Positions 25,126 through 34,049 of a DNA stretch of 64,000 bases are shown here, piece after piece. Each line of letters starts with the position of its first letter. Within the stretch, counting starts at the first letter, position 1. Source of the DNA: Labilithrix sp. (GTDB lineage: Bacteria > Myxococcota_A > Polyangia > Polyangiales > Polyangiaceae); contig JAHBWC010000027.1 of NCBI GenBank assembly GCA_019637225.1, positions 16,128-80,127 on the forward strand. Direction: 5' to 3'. The translations under genes were made by a program, and so were the position numbers. Below the pieces are notes generated by a model. It made no database searches and was not told the DNA's origin. It saw only the letters and a program-made list of their open reading frames with translations.

Positions 25126-26079
25126 GTGAGCGAAAGCGTTCGTCCTCCCTCCCTGCCGCCGCCGCCGTCGGGCCGGCCGCCCCCGCCCGATCCGCGCGAG
25201 GACCAGCACACCGTGGCGGCGGAGGACGGCACACGCCTGTTCATCCGGGCGATGCCGGCGCGCGACGAGGCGCACAAGCTCGGCGTCTCGGTGGTCTTCT
25301 GCGACGGTATCCTCTGCGACGGCTTCATCTGGAAGTACTTGTGGAGCGAGCTCGCGGAGGTCTGCGACGTCGCGCACTGGCACTACCGCGGCCATGGGCG
25401 CAGCGGCGCCCCGGTCGACAAGTCGCGGATCGACATCGGCGCCCACGCCACGGACCTCAAGACCGTCCGCGACGATCTCGGCGACAAGCCGTGCGTGATC
25501 GTCGGTCACTCGATGGGCACCCAGGTCGCGCTCGAGGAGTGGCGGCGTTACCCGAAGAACGTCAAGGGCATCGTCCTCATCTGCGGGAGCTACGGCAAGG
25601 TCACGCAGTCGTTCCGGGGGATGCCGATCCTCGACATGATCCTCCCCAAGCTGATGGACATCGTCGACAAGCAGCCCGACGTCGTCCGCGCGATCTGGTC
25701 GCGCATTCCGCCCGAGATGGCGCTCAAGGCGGCGCTGCTCGCGCGCGACGTCGACCCGAGCCACGTCCGGCGCGAGGACATGCTGCCGTACCTCAAGCAC
25801 ATGACCCACGTCGATTTCCCGATGTTCCTGCGCATGCTCCGCGCCGCGGGCGACCACAGCGCGGAGGAGTGGCTCGGCGAAGTCGACGTCCCTGTGCTCG
25901 TCGTGGCGGGAGAGAAGGACACGTTCACGCCGGCGTCGCTCTCGGAGGCGATGGCCGAGCGGATCCCGAACGCCGAGCTCTTGATGGTGGCGGGCGGGAG
26001 CCACGTCGCTCCGATCGAGCAGCCCGAGCTCGTGGGCTCGCGCATCCGGGCCTTCGTCGAGCGTGTCGCCTCGCCTTAG
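25126..26079 (+). CDS. alpha/beta hydrolase
   Basis: 317 residues from a GTG. A Pro-rich head of about 30 residues precedes the fold. Oxyanion/first strand VVFCDGILCDGFIW, then HYRGHGRSG, nucleophile elbow VGHSMGTQVA (Ser), acid in VAGEKDTFTP (Asp) and base in GGSHVAPIE (His): a complete Ser-Asp-His triad. Cytoplasmic, no signal peptide. Substrate unknown. Its last 17 bases overlap the start of the secreted kinase-like gene, so the two are translationally coupled. Confidence 0.9.
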   Translation: MSESVRPPSLPPPPSGRPPPPDPREDQHTVAAEDGTRLFIRAMPARDEAHKLGVSVVFCDGILCDGFIWKYLWSELAEVCDVAHWHYRGHGRSGAPVDKSRIDIGAHATDLKTVRDDLGDKPCVIVGHSMGTQVALEEWRRYPKNVKGIVLICGSYGKVTQSFRGMPILDMILPKLMDIVDKQPDVVRAIWSRIPPEMALKAALLARDVDPSHVRREDMLPYLKHMTHVDFPMFLRMLRAAGDHSAEEWLGEVDVPVLVVAGEKDTFTPASLSEAMAERIPNAELLMVAGGSHVAPIEQPELVGSRIRAFVERVASP

Positions 26080-27250
26080 CGCGTGGGCGCTCGCGCTGGC
26101 GCTCGTCGCGTGCGAGGACAAGCGGTCGGGGCGAGCGCCGGACGCGAGCGACGCGGCGAGGGACGCGAGCGACGCGGCGAGGGACGCGAGCGACGCGGCG
26201 AGGGACGCGAGCGACGCGGCGAACGGCGCCGTGACGCCGGACTCGAGCGAGGTGCCGCCGGGCTCGAGCGACGTGGCCAGCGATGACGCCTCGAGCTTCG
26301 TGCTGCCGGAATCGAGCGACGGCGCGCGGGCCGACGCCTCGAGCGACGCGGCGCGGGCCGACGCCTCCTCGGCCGTCCGCGCGGAGGACCCGGACGGCGG
26401 CGCGGCGGACGCGAAGCCCGCGTGGGCCTTCGACTGCACGGACGCGAGCGCGCCGAAGGCCGGCAAGAGCATCGGGCACACCTCGGTGGTCTTCAAGGTC
26501 GAGCTCGCGAGCGGGAAGAAGGCGGCCTGGAAGCCGAACGCCAAGAACGTGAAGGGTCGCTACAAGGGCGAGGCCGCCGCGTATCGGCTGGCGGAGGCGC
26601 TCGGCATCCCGAACGTCCCGCCGGCGTGCGTCCGCGCGTTCGACGCGCGAGCGGCCGCCGCGGCGCTCGCGCCGAACGCGGCCGCCGCGAAGCTCTTCGC
26701 CGACGAGGCGATCGTCGAGGGCGGCAAGGTCTACGGCGTCGTGATCCCGTGGATCGACGGCCTGTCGTTCTGGCCGCTCGAGCGAGAACCGCTCCGGAGC
26801 GAGGCGCGCGCGTGGCTCGCGGCGGGCGGCGCGATCCCACCGGCCAAGCTCGAGCTCGCGCGGCAGGCGAGCACGCTCGTCGCGTTCGACTTCATCACGG
26901 GCAACTGGGACCGCTACAGCGGCGAGAACGTCGGGCTCGACCGGAGCGGCTCACGCGTCCTCTACGTCGACAACGACGCCGCGTTCATGGAGCTGCCGCC
27001 GAAGGACCGGCTCACCGAGAACAAGGCTCGGCTCGACGCCACCGCTCGGTTCTCGCGGAGGCTCATCGCGCGCGCGCGCGCGCTCGACGAGGCTCGCCTC
27101 GCTTCGGTGCTCGGCGAAGAGGCGCCGGGGCGCCCTCTCGTCTCCGCGACGGTGGTGTCGGCCGTCGCGCGACGCATCGCGGCCCTCGTCGCGGTCGTCG
27201 ACGCGAAGATCGTCGCGCGCGGCGAGGCCGCGACGCTCTATTTCCCCTGA
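26063..27250 (+). CDS. secreted lipoprotein with atypical (FAM20/HipA/PI4K-like) kinase fold
   Basis: 395 residues from a GTG inside the end of the hydrolase gene. Signal peptide with lipobox LVAC, then a 110-residue Asp/Ala/Ser linker holding a DASDAAR repeat. The folded part (about 130-395) shows an N-lobe GHTSVVFKVELASGKKAAWKPN with a nucleotide-type lysine, RYKGEAAAYRLAEALGIPNVPP, then DFITGNWDRYSGENVG and RVLYVDNDAAFM. The last two match the catalytic D-x-x-x-G-N-x-D-R and metal-binding Asp of FAM20/HipA/PI4K-type kinases. A kinase acting outside the cytoplasm on protein or sugar is the inference; its nucleotide source there is unclear. Confidence 0.78.
   Translation: MSPRLSAWALALALVACEDKRSGRAPDASDAARDASDAARDASDAARDASDAANGAVTPDSSEVPPGSSDVASDDASSFVLPESSDGARADASSDAARADASSAVRAEDPDGGAADAKPAWAFDCTDASAPKAGKSIGHTSVVFKVELASGKKAAWKPNAKNVKGRYKGEAAAYRLAEALGIPNVPPACVRAFDARAAAAALAPNAAAAKLFADEAIVEGGKVYGVVIPWIDGLSFWPLEREPLRSEARAWLAAGGAIPPAKLELARQASTLVAFDFITGNWDRYSGENVGLDRSGSRVLYVDNDAAFMELPPKDRLTENKARLDATARFSRRLIARARALDEARLASVLGEEAPGRPLVSATVVSAVARRIAALVAVVDAKIVARGEAATLYFP
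26141..26224. repeat. 21-bp coding tandem repeat (DASDAAR)x4
   Basis: Four head-to-tail units of GACGCGAGCGACGCGGCGAG plus G within the linker of the kinase-like lipoprotein. In frame, near-identical at DNA level, thus a likely site of length variation in the spacer that sets the distance of the domain from the membrane. Confidence 0.88.
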
Positions 27251-27281
27251 CGTCACGGCTTCGCGCGCGTGATCGGCGCGC

Positions 27282-28769
27282 TCAGGGCGGCGACGGCTTC
27301 GGCCTCGATCCGAGCGCTCGCAAGGACCAGCCGCGCGAGCGCGGCGACGTGACGTCCGCGATCGCGCGCGGCGCGGGGTAGAGGCGTTCGGCGACGAGAC
27401 GCGCGTGGAAGAGCATCGCGTCGAGGCGCGTGTACGAGCCGTGCCCGAGGCCGCTCGCGAAGAGCCCCCGATCGCCGTATTCGACGAACGCGACGTCGCC
27501 GTTCGTCGGCAAGCCCGCCTCGGCCCAGAGCGCGCTCGCGACCCGCGCCGGCGCGAAGCCGCCGTGGCCGAGCGAGGCCGCGAGCGCGGCGTTGATGCGC
27601 CGGTCCTCGACGCCGAGCGGCGGGAAGTCGGAGCCCTCGACCGCGAGGCGGCGGATCCAGTCGGCCTCCGCGGCGCCTCCGCGGCCCGCTCCGCTCGGGA
27701 CGGCGACGACGTGGAGCGCGCGGACGCTCGGGATCGTCGCCCACGCGTAGCGGCTCGGCGCGCCGAACGTGACGAAGTCGACCGCCACGCGCGGCGCGCG
27801 GCGTTCGTCCGGCGCGCCGAGCAGCGTGGTGAGGTCGGCCTCGAGCGAGGCGACGTCGAGCTCGCGCGCGCGGGCGACGTCGAGGATCGCGTCGGTCGCG
27901 ATCGAGCGCGCGAAGAGCTGCGTGACGAGCGCGAAGAGCTGCCCGGCGTGGCTGTGGCCGATGACGAGGATCCGACGCACGCGCCCCTGGCGCGCGACGG
28001 CGTCTCGCCCGGCGAGCTCGGCGTGCGTCGCGAGCACGCGCACGAGCCCGAGGGCGCCCTCGAGGCGCCCGACGTGGTGATTCTCCGACGACCAGACGAA
28101 GTCCGTGCACGGGATGCGTGCGCCGCGGGGGCGGATCGCCTCCTCGAACAGGCGCACGTACGCGGCGCCGAAGTTGCCGAGGTCACCGAGCACGCGCCCG
28201 AGGTAGCCGCGCGTCTTCTTCTTCAACCTCCGCGCGACGTACGGTCCGATGCCGCGAGGCAGCGCGCGCTGGACGACGCCGTAGGCCGAGAGCGGATCGG
28301 TGCCCGCGAAGGTGCCGTGCACGAAGACGACGGCGACGACGTCCGACGCCGCGAACCGCTCTCCCACGGCGGCCATCGCGGCGCGCCACTCCGGAGCGTG
28401 CTCCTCGAGCTCGAGCGACTGGGTCCCCCGCGGCGCGACCGGCTCGAAGCGGATGCTCGGCGCGCGCGGGATTGCGACCGGCGACGCCGCGACGGCTGCG
28501 ACCGGCGACGCCGCGACGGCTGCGACCGGCGACGCCGCGACGGCGCTCGCGATGGGCGACGCCTCGACGACGCTCGCGATCGGCGACGCCTCGGCGACGC
28601 TCGCGATGGGCGACGCCGCGACCGCCGGCGCGCCCGCGTCGGACGCCGCGACGAGCGCGACCGGCGACGCCGCGACGCCCGGTGCGCGCGGAAACGCCCG
28701 GCGGCGCGCGAGCGTGAAGCCGGCGGCGAACGCCGCGACGATCAGCACGAGCACCAGCGCGAGCAGCAT
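27282..28769 (-). CDS. membrane-anchored serine hydrolase/lipase-like protein
   Basis: 495 residues from the ATG at 28769. N-terminal membrane helix (LLALVLVLIVAAFAAGF) then about 90 residues of an 8-residue repeat (VAASPVA-type). The catalytic part has FVHGTFAGTDPLS (oxyanion strand), TDFVWSSENHHVG and the nucleophile elbow VIGHSHAGQLF, followed by DFVTFGAPSRYAW, as in lipase-like alpha/beta hydrolases. The anchor implies an extracytoplasmic location. Substrate unknown. Convergent with the kinase-like gene, 31 bases between the stops. Confidence 0.78.
   Translation of the reverse strand: MLLALVLVLIVAAFAAGFTLARRRAFPRAPGVAASPVALVAASDAGAPAVAASPIASVAEASPIASVVEASPIASAVAASPVAAVAASPVAAVAASPVAIPRAPSIRFEPVAPRGTQSLELEEHAPEWRAAMAAVGERFAASDVVAVVFVHGTFAGTDPLSAYGVVQRALPRGIGPYVARRLKKKTRGYLGRVLGDLGNFGAAYVRLFEEAIRPRGARIPCTDFVWSSENHHVGRLEGALGLVRVLATHAELAGRDAVARQGRVRRILVIGHSHAGQLFALVTQLFARSIATDAILDVARARELDVASLEADLTTLLGAPDERRAPRVAVDFVTFGAPSRYAWATIPSVRALHVVAVPSGAGRGGAAEADWIRRLAVEGSDFPPLGVEDRRINAALAASLGHGGFAPARVASALWAEAGLPTNGDVAFVEYGDRGLFASGLGHGSYTRLDAMLFHARLVAERLYPAPRAIADVTSPRSRGWSLRALGSRPKPSPP
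28474..28660. repeat. 24-bp coding repeat in hydrolase linker
   Basis: Three near-exact 24-base units (GCGACCGGCGACGCCGCGAC plus GGCT) at 28474, 28498 and 28522, followed by four to five degenerate copies to about 28660. On the minus strand they encode the VAASPVA/VEASPIA repeat of the anchored hydrolase. Confidence 0.75.
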
Positions 28770-28901
28770 GGTCGGACGAAGGTCTAGCGCACATGACGCA
28801 CCGCGGCACGCCCCGAAATCTTTCCCCTGAAGCTCCAAAAATACGGCCACTTGGCCGAAACTGTGCCCCCGCGATCGCCGGCCGCCCTATCGTGCGCGGC
28901 G

Positions 28902-30026
28902 ATGGCCGACGCCCTGAAGGAGTTCTTCTCGCCCGACCTCGTGAAGCGCCTCGGCCGCGCCCTCGCCGGCGCCCATCCCCCCTTCCCCGAGCGCGCCTTC
29001 GTCCGCGACGCGACGCGCGGCCTGGGCGAGCTCGAGCTCCTCGCGCGCGGGCGCCACATCTCCGAGGCCATGCGCGCGCACCTCCCGGCGCCCTACCGCG
29101 AGGCGATCGACGTCATCGTCCGATCGCTCGGTCCGAAGGGCGCGACCGCGGACGGCGAGAGCTCCGGCATGGCGCCCTTCTTCTACCTGCCGCACACGAC
29201 CTTCGTGGGCGACTACGGGCTCGACGACTTCGAGACGTCGATGCGCGCGCAGCACGCGATCACGCAGCGCTTCAGCTGCGAGTTCAGCATCCGCGGATAC
29301 CTCGAGCGCTACCCGGACGAGACGCTCGCCATGCTGAAGCGGTGGGCGGTCGACCCGAGCGCGCACGTGCGCCGCCTCGTCTCCGAGGGCACGCGTCCAC
29401 GGCTCCCGTGGGGGAAGCGCGTCAGGTGGCTCGAAGAGAAGCCGGACCTCCTCCTCCCGCTGCTCGAGACGCTCAAGGACGATCCGTCCTCCACGGTCCG
29501 GCGCTCGGTCGCCAACCACCTCAACGACCTCTCGAAGAGCGATCCCGATCGCGTCGCGGCGGTCGCGCGCCGCTGGCTCCGCGGAGCGTCGCCGGAGCGG
29601 CGCGCGCTCGTCGAGCACGCGCTCCGCTCGTCGGTGAAGCGCGGTCATCGCGGAACGCTCGAGGCGCTCGGCTTCGGCGAGAAGCCCCGCGTCGTCGTGT
29701 CGAACGCGCGCTTCTCCCCCGCGCGCGTCCGCGTGGGCGAAAAGGTGCGGATCGCCTTCGAGGTCGCGGCCGCGCGCGGCGCGCCGGCGGCGCAGGCGCT
29801 CGTCGTCGATCTCGTCGTCCACTTCGTCAAGGCGCGCGGGCACGCGAGCCCCAAGGTGTTCAAGATCGCGCGCCTCGATCTCGCGCCTCGATCTCGCGCG
29901 GAGCTCGGCAAGAGCGTCTCGCTCGCCGTTCACACGACGCGCAAGCCGAACCCCGGAGCCCACCGCGTCGACGTGCTCGTCAACGGCGTGCGCTTCGAGC
30001 TCGGCGCCTTCCGCGTGGATCCGTGA
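28902..30026 (+). CDS. AlkC-like DNA alkylation-repair glycosylase with C-terminal Ig-like domain
   Basis: 374 residues from the ATG at 28902; the frame goes further upstream without support. Start MADALKEFFSPDLVKRLGRAL and blocks MAPFFYLPHTTFVGDYG, AQHAITQRFSCEFSIRGYLERYPD, DPSAHVRRLVSEGTRPRLPW, DDPSSTVRRSVANHLNDLSK are typical of AlkC/AlkD HEAT-like-repeat proteins, which remove alkylated bases such as 3-methyladenine without base flipping. The last 110 residues (RVVVSNARFSPARVRVGEKV to the end) read as an Ig-like beta domain, the extra domain found in one AlkC subgroup that helps bind DNA. No adaptive-response partner genes nearby. Confidence 0.88.
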   Translation: MADALKEFFSPDLVKRLGRALAGAHPPFPERAFVRDATRGLGELELLARGRHISEAMRAHLPAPYREAIDVIVRSLGPKGATADGESSGMAPFFYLPHTTFVGDYGLDDFETSMRAQHAITQRFSCEFSIRGYLERYPDETLAMLKRWAVDPSAHVRRLVSEGTRPRLPWGKRVRWLEEKPDLLLPLLETLKDDPSSTVRRSVANHLNDLSKSDPDRVAAVARRWLRGASPERRALVEHALRSSVKRGHRGTLEALGFGEKPRVVVSNARFSPARVRVGEKVRIAFEVAAARGAPAAQALVVDLVVHFVKARGHASPKVFKIARLDLAPRSRAELGKSVSLAVHTTRKPNPGAHRVDVLVNGVRFELGAFRVDP

Positions 30027-31163
30027 TCAGTCCGGCTGCGGGATGATCGGTCCGGACTCGACGATCTCGAAGTCCGCGCCCTTGATCTTCCCGAGGTCGC
30101 GGTTCAGCGCGCCCATGTCCCACGTGTCGTTCTGCTCGCCGCTGATGTACCAGTCCGACCCGTTGTCGGCGAGGATGAGGCCGTACTTCTTCATCGCCTT
30201 CACGATGACGAGCGAGGCTCCGCTGAACTGCCCCTCGTCGATCGCCGCCTTCAACCGCACGCGGAGCCCCATCGGCGGCAGCGTCGCGTCGGCGGAGCCG
30301 GCCGCGTGGGTGGCCGGGTGGATGTACGCGTGGCGCGACTTGCTCATCGTGAAGCGGAGCGCGTGCGTGATCTCGCCCTTGTCGACCTCCTCCTTGCGGA
30401 CGAGGCCAGGAAGGATCGGCAGGCCCGCCGCGTCCGCGCTCGTCCAGCCTTCCGGCCGGCGCGCGTTCGAGTCGAGCTTGAAGATCGCCGCGCTCGACGC
30501 GGTGAACCCGGCGCCGGTCTGCCGCGCCGCGAAGAGCTCGTAGAGCACGCACTTGTCGGGAGCGCCGTCGGTCGCGAGAAAGAGGATGTGGCGATCGCCG
30601 CCGCCCTCGATCTTCGCGTCGAGCGGGATCGGGTAGCAGAACTCCCCGCCCCCGCCGGCGCACGGGAGCTTGTCGCTCTCGCGCGGGCCGTAGCTCGTGT
30701 CGAACGCGATCGGGACCGGAGCGGCGGCCTTTCCGAAGGTGATCGGAATGCCGTAGTCCTCCGCGGCGGAGCCCCAGTCGGGGTGAAGCCCGCGCGACGG
30801 GTTCATCTTCGGCATTACCGTCGACATGAGATCGGTGGCGACCGGATCGCCCGAGATGTCCTTGTTCCACGCGTTGTCGTTCGGGAAGATCCTGCAGCCC
30901 GCGTGCGTCGTGCCGGGCCCCGCGACACCTCCCGACGTCCCGCTCGTACCGCTCGTCCCGCTCGTACCGCTCGTGCCGCCGGAGCTGCCGTTCGGGCCGC
31001 CGGCGCTCCCGCTGCTGCCGCCGGAGCTCGACGTCGACGCGTTCTTGCCGTCGCCGCAGGCGCCGATCGCCGCGAGCGACGCACCGACCACGACGACCAA
31101 CCCCACCCCCAGGCCCATCGACACGTTCATCATCGCACCGAGGCGGAGCTTAGCCCGCGGCAC
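30027..31163 (-). CDS. secreted lipoprotein of a conserved family (TSADAAGLPILPGL motif)
   Basis: 378 residues from a GTG at 31163, chosen because it gives the signal peptide its basic head; ATGs at 31133/31130 are alternatives. Lipobox AIGAC is followed by a Ser/Gly/Thr linker (GTSGTSGTSGTS). The 290-residue mature domain has highly conserved-looking blocks: FPNDNAWNKDISGDPV, YGPRESDKLPC, GDRHILFLATD, WTSADAAGLPILPGLVR, ITHALRFTMSKSRHAYIHPATH, PPMGLRVRLKA and YGLILADNGSDWYISG. I have seen this signature in exported proteins of actinobacteria and myxobacteria but know no function. Surface location is inferred. Confidence 0.8.
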   Translation of the reverse strand: MPRAKLRLGAMMNVSMGLGVGLVVVVGASLAAIGACGDGKNASTSSSGGSSGSAGGPNGSSGGTSGTSGTSGTSGTSGGVAGPGTTHAGCRIFPNDNAWNKDISGDPVATDLMSTVMPKMNPSRGLHPDWGSAAEDYGIPITFGKAAAPVPIAFDTSYGPRESDKLPCAGGGGEFCYPIPLDAKIEGGGDRHILFLATDGAPDKCVLYELFAARQTGAGFTASSAAIFKLDSNARRPEGWTSADAAGLPILPGLVRKEEVDKGEITHALRFTMSKSRHAYIHPATHAAGSADATLPPMGLRVRLKAAIDEGQFSGASLVIVKAMKKYGLILADNGSDWYISGEQNDTWDMGALNRDLGKIKGADFEIVESGPIIPQPD

Positions 31164-31212
31164 GGGCCGACGCCACGCGATCGTCCGAAGGCGCGGCGCG
31201 GTGGCCCGCCCG

Positions 31213-32454
31213 TCAATACTGGACGATCACGACGCGGCCGTCGTCGCGGAGGCTCACGGCGCCCTGCTCCCCCGCGCAGCTCCAGCACGTCGACCAGCGC
31301 AGCTCCTTGCGGCGCGACGGCTCGTAGGCGAGCGCGACGGGCGCGGCGTCGTCGAGCAGGAGGAACGACGAGGCGAAGCGGTACTTGCCTCCCGGCAGCG
31401 GCCACAGCGCGACGACGAAGCCGGTCCTCTTCGCGCGCCCCGTCGCGACGAGGAGCTCGACGCCCGGCTCCGGGCTCCAGAGAATGGGCGACGTCGCGAA
31501 GTGGATGCCGGCGGCCCAGGGTGTGGTCGACCCTTCCGCGCGGGCGCGCGGCGCCCCTCGCGCGATGATGGCCTTCACCTCGGGATCGCCGTAGAGCCGG
31601 ACGTTGTCGCTGATGCGCCGGAGCTCGGGCACGCCGGCGAAGATGCGCGCGAGGTCCGATGCGTCGAGGTCGGTCTTGCGGAACGCCGGCCGCGGCTCGA
31701 TCGGCGCGACGGCGACGTCGTTGCGCGCGCCGTGGCAACAGCGGAACGCCATCGCGTGAGGCGATCCCTTCGCCGTCGCGCTCGCCCGCGCGCCGCAGCG
31801 CCGCGCGCTCGCGGGACCGCCGCGAACGACCGGGCTCTCCTCTCCGCCTCTCCACACGGCCGTGCTGTCGGTCCACTCGCGCATGAACCCCATCGCGCGC
31901 GCGCCGAAGCCCGAGGCGCACTGCGAGGGCGCGCGGTCGCACGCGTCGTTCCAGATCGGGCCGGTGGCGTAGCGATCGCCGTCCGGCCCCTTGCACGCGC
32001 GCTCCCACTCGAGCTCCGTGCAGAGGCGCGCGCCGCGCTCGCTGCAGAGCCGCGCGGCCTCGCCTCGCGAGCTCGCGAGCGTCGGGACGGCGCCCGGATC
32101 GTTCGGGTACGGCAGCGCGTCGATCGCGAACGCGCCCATCGTCACGTCGACGAGCGCCGGCTCGAACGCCGCGTCGCGCCCCTCGTCACCGGGCGTGCTG
32201 CCGCTCACCAGCGTGCCGGCCGGGACGTCGTGCCGCGTGCCGGCCGCCTCCGCGGGCACGAGAGGCCGCGCGCCCCCGGCGTCGACGGCGTCGACCGCGA
32301 GCTCGGACGCGGCGCTGACGAACCCGCCGTCGAGCTCGACGCTGGCGGCGGAGATCTCGACGGCGGACACCTCGGCGGCGCCCTCGGAGCTCGGGCGCCG
32401 GCCGCAGGCGAGGAGCGCCACGGCCACGAGCGAGAGCGCGACGACGGAACGCAT
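31213..32454 (-). CDS. lipoprotein with degenerate formylglycine-generating-enzyme-like domain
   Basis: 413 residues. Signal peptide ending ALLAC (lipobox), an Ala/Val/Glu linker, then an FGE-sulfatase-like core (about 100-235): FAIDALPYPNDPG, LCSERGARLCTELEWERACKG, MGFMREWTDSTAVWRGG and MAFRCCHGAR. The core is shorter than usual and the GNVxEW motif is reduced to MREW. A second domain of about 170 residues follows (LARIFAGVPELRRISD to the end), beta-rich, with a CWSC pair. A second member of the type at 13265. Role unknown, likely structural or binding. Confidence 0.75.
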   Translation of the reverse strand: MRSVVALSLVAVALLACGRRPSSEGAAEVSAVEISAASVELDGGFVSAASELAVDAVDAGGARPLVPAEAAGTRHDVPAGTLVSGSTPGDEGRDAAFEPALVDVTMGAFAIDALPYPNDPGAVPTLASSRGEAARLCSERGARLCTELEWERACKGPDGDRYATGPIWNDACDRAPSQCASGFGARAMGFMREWTDSTAVWRGGEESPVVRGGPASARRCGARASATAKGSPHAMAFRCCHGARNDVAVAPIEPRPAFRKTDLDASDLARIFAGVPELRRISDNVRLYGDPEVKAIIARGAPRARAEGSTTPWAAGIHFATSPILWSPEPGVELLVATGRAKRTGFVVALWPLPGGKYRFASSFLLLDDAAPVALAYEPSRRKELRWSTCWSCAGEQGAVSLRDDGRVVIVQY

Positions 32455-32464
32455 CGTCCCGCTT

Positions 32465-32884
32465 TTAGCCCGAGGCGCGCGGCGCGGGCGAGTTCGAGGC
32501 GGTCCTGTCGTGTCCGGTCCGCTCGTCGAGCCGGCGGCGGCCGACGGCGACGAGCATCGAGGTCAAGGCGAGGAAGGAGAAGCCGAGGATGCCGGGGCTC
32601 GTCGACTCGGCGAGCCCCTCGATCACGATGTGCAGCGCGCGCGGCGCGCCCTCGCGCTCGTCCTTATCGAAGGACTTCTCGGCCGCGTAGAGCGTGGCGC
32701 CCGCGTCCGCGCAGGACGCCGCGAGCGTCCCGAACAGGGTGGCGGCCGCCATTCCCTTGATGAAGCCGAGGCTTTGCTTGCGGGCGCGGAGCGCGAAATG
32801 AAACGCCGCCGCGAGCCCGACGAGACCCGTCACGAGGATGAAGAGCATCGGCGGTACCCCGCCGTTCCGAATGAGCGTCCACAT
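32465..32884 (-). CDS. small membrane protein, ExbB/MotA-like in outline
   Basis: 139 residues with three hydrophobic segments: MLFILVTGLVGLAAAFHFAL, MAAATLFGTLAASCADAGATL and GILGFSFLALTSMLVAVG. Order and spacing recall TolQ/ExbB-type proton-channel proteins, but it is shorter and no partner (ExbD/TolR) is near, so I do not assign a function. It lies ten bases upstream of the lipoprotein gene at 31213 on the same strand, so the two are probably one operon. Confidence 0.7.
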   Translation of the reverse strand: MWTLIRNGGVPPMLFILVTGLVGLAAAFHFALRARKQSLGFIKGMAAATLFGTLAASCADAGATLYAAEKSFDKDEREGAPRALHIVIEGLAESTSPGILGFSFLALTSMLVAVGRRRLDERTGHDRTASNSPAPRASG

Positions 32885-33042
32885 GCCCCCATGACTCGCC
32901 GGGGCGGGCGCCGTGACGACAAATCGACCGCCGGCGCTCGGCGGCGCGTTCGCCGCGCGCCGAGAGGCGTCACCGCCCGTGAAACGGTCGCGCGAGCGTT
33001 TTTCTCTGTCACGGCCTGCGCGGGCGTGCGTTCCTGATCGCG

Positions 33043-33693
33043 ATGGGAGGACCGCCCGCCACGATGACGCTCGGGACCGCCGCCGCGCGCCCGGACGAGC
33101 TCGACGAGCGGGGCCTCGTCGACGGGCTCCGGCGCGGCGATCTCGCGTCGTTCGATCGCGCCTACGCCGCGTACCGCGGACGGATCTTCTCGTTTCTGCT
33201 CCGGCTCTCGGGCCGACGCGACACGGCCGAGGACCTCGCGCAGGAGACGTGGATGAAGCTCGCGAACGCCGCCCCCGGCCTCCGTGAGGACACGCGCCTC
33301 GGACCGTTCCTCTTCACGATCGCGCGCAACGCCTTCCTGAGCTACCGGCGCTGGGCGATGCTCGATCTCTCGAGGCTCGTGACGATGGGCCTCGACACGC
33401 TCGTCGCGATCTCGCCGGATCCGACGCCGGATGAAGAGCACGAGCGCGCCCGCGCGATCGCGCTCCTCGAGCGGGCGCTCCAGGCGCTGTCGGTCGGCTC
33501 GCGCGAGGTGCTGCTGCTCGTCGGCGTCGAAGGGCTCGAGCACGACGAGGTGGCGGCGATCCTCGGCGTGTCGCCCGAGGCCATGCGCCAGCGCCTGAGC
33601 CGCGCGCGCGCGCAGCTCGCCGAGAAGATGCACGCGCTCGAGACGCGCGCCAACGCCAGAGGCGCCGCCAGGCGGCAAGGAGACACCGCATGA
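33043..33693 (+). CDS. ECF-type RNA polymerase sigma factor
   Basis: 216 residues from the ATG at 33043; an ATG at 33064 (GGAGG 13 bases upstream) is a good alternative. Region 2 is seen in FSFLLRLSGRRDTAEDLAQETWMKL, region 4 helix-turn-helix in REVLLLVGVEGLEHDEVAAILGVSPEAMRQRLSRAR. Binds core RNA polymerase and directs it to stress-type promoters. It overlaps the next gene by four bases (ATGA), so the membrane protein that follows is translated with it and is the likely anti-sigma partner. Confidence 0.93.
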   Translation: MGGPPATMTLGTAAARPDELDERGLVDGLRRGDLASFDRAYAAYRGRIFSFLLRLSGRRDTAEDLAQETWMKLANAAPGLREDTRLGPFLFTIARNAFLSYRRWAMLDLSRLVTMGLDTLVAISPDPTPDEEHERARAIALLERALQALSVGSREVLLLVGVEGLEHDEVAAILGVSPEAMRQRLSRARAQLAEKMHALETRANARGAARRQGDTA

Positions 33694-33977
33694 CCCCGCT
33701 CGATCGGCACACGGACGCGGACGCGAGCGCGAACGCGAGCCCCGACGACGACCCGCTCCTCCGCGCGCTCCGCGCGCTGCCGGTCCACCCCGATCCGACG
33801 CCGCGCCACGCCAGCGCCGCGGCGCGTGCGGCGTTCGTCCGCGCCTTCGACGATGCGCCGTGGTACGCGCGGGCGTTCGGGGCCGCGGGCCGCGCGACCG
33901 TTCCGGTCGTGCTCGCGAGCGTCGTCGGGCTCTACCTCTTCTGGGCGTTCGCGACCGCGATCGCCTTGAACCAGTGA
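33690..33977 (+). CDS. small membrane protein coupled to the sigma factor (putative anti-sigma)
   Basis: 95 residues, ATG overlapping the sigma stop, with AAGGAG (33678-33683) seven bases ahead. About 60 cytoplasmic residues, one membrane helix (VPVVLASVVGLYLFWAFATAIAL) and no periplasmic domain. The zinc-binding H-x3-C-x2-C of ZAS anti-sigma factors is absent. An anti-sigma role rests on position and topology only. Confidence 0.75.
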   Translation: MTPLDRHTDADASANASPDDDPLLRALRALPVHPDPTPRHASAAARAAFVRAFDDAPWYARAFGAAGRATVPVVLASVVGLYLFWAFATAIALNQ

Positions 33978-34049
33978 CGGCTGTGTCATCGCGCGCGCTT
34001 CGCGATCCGAAAACGTGACGGACGCCGGTCCGAGTGCCACGATCGAGGG

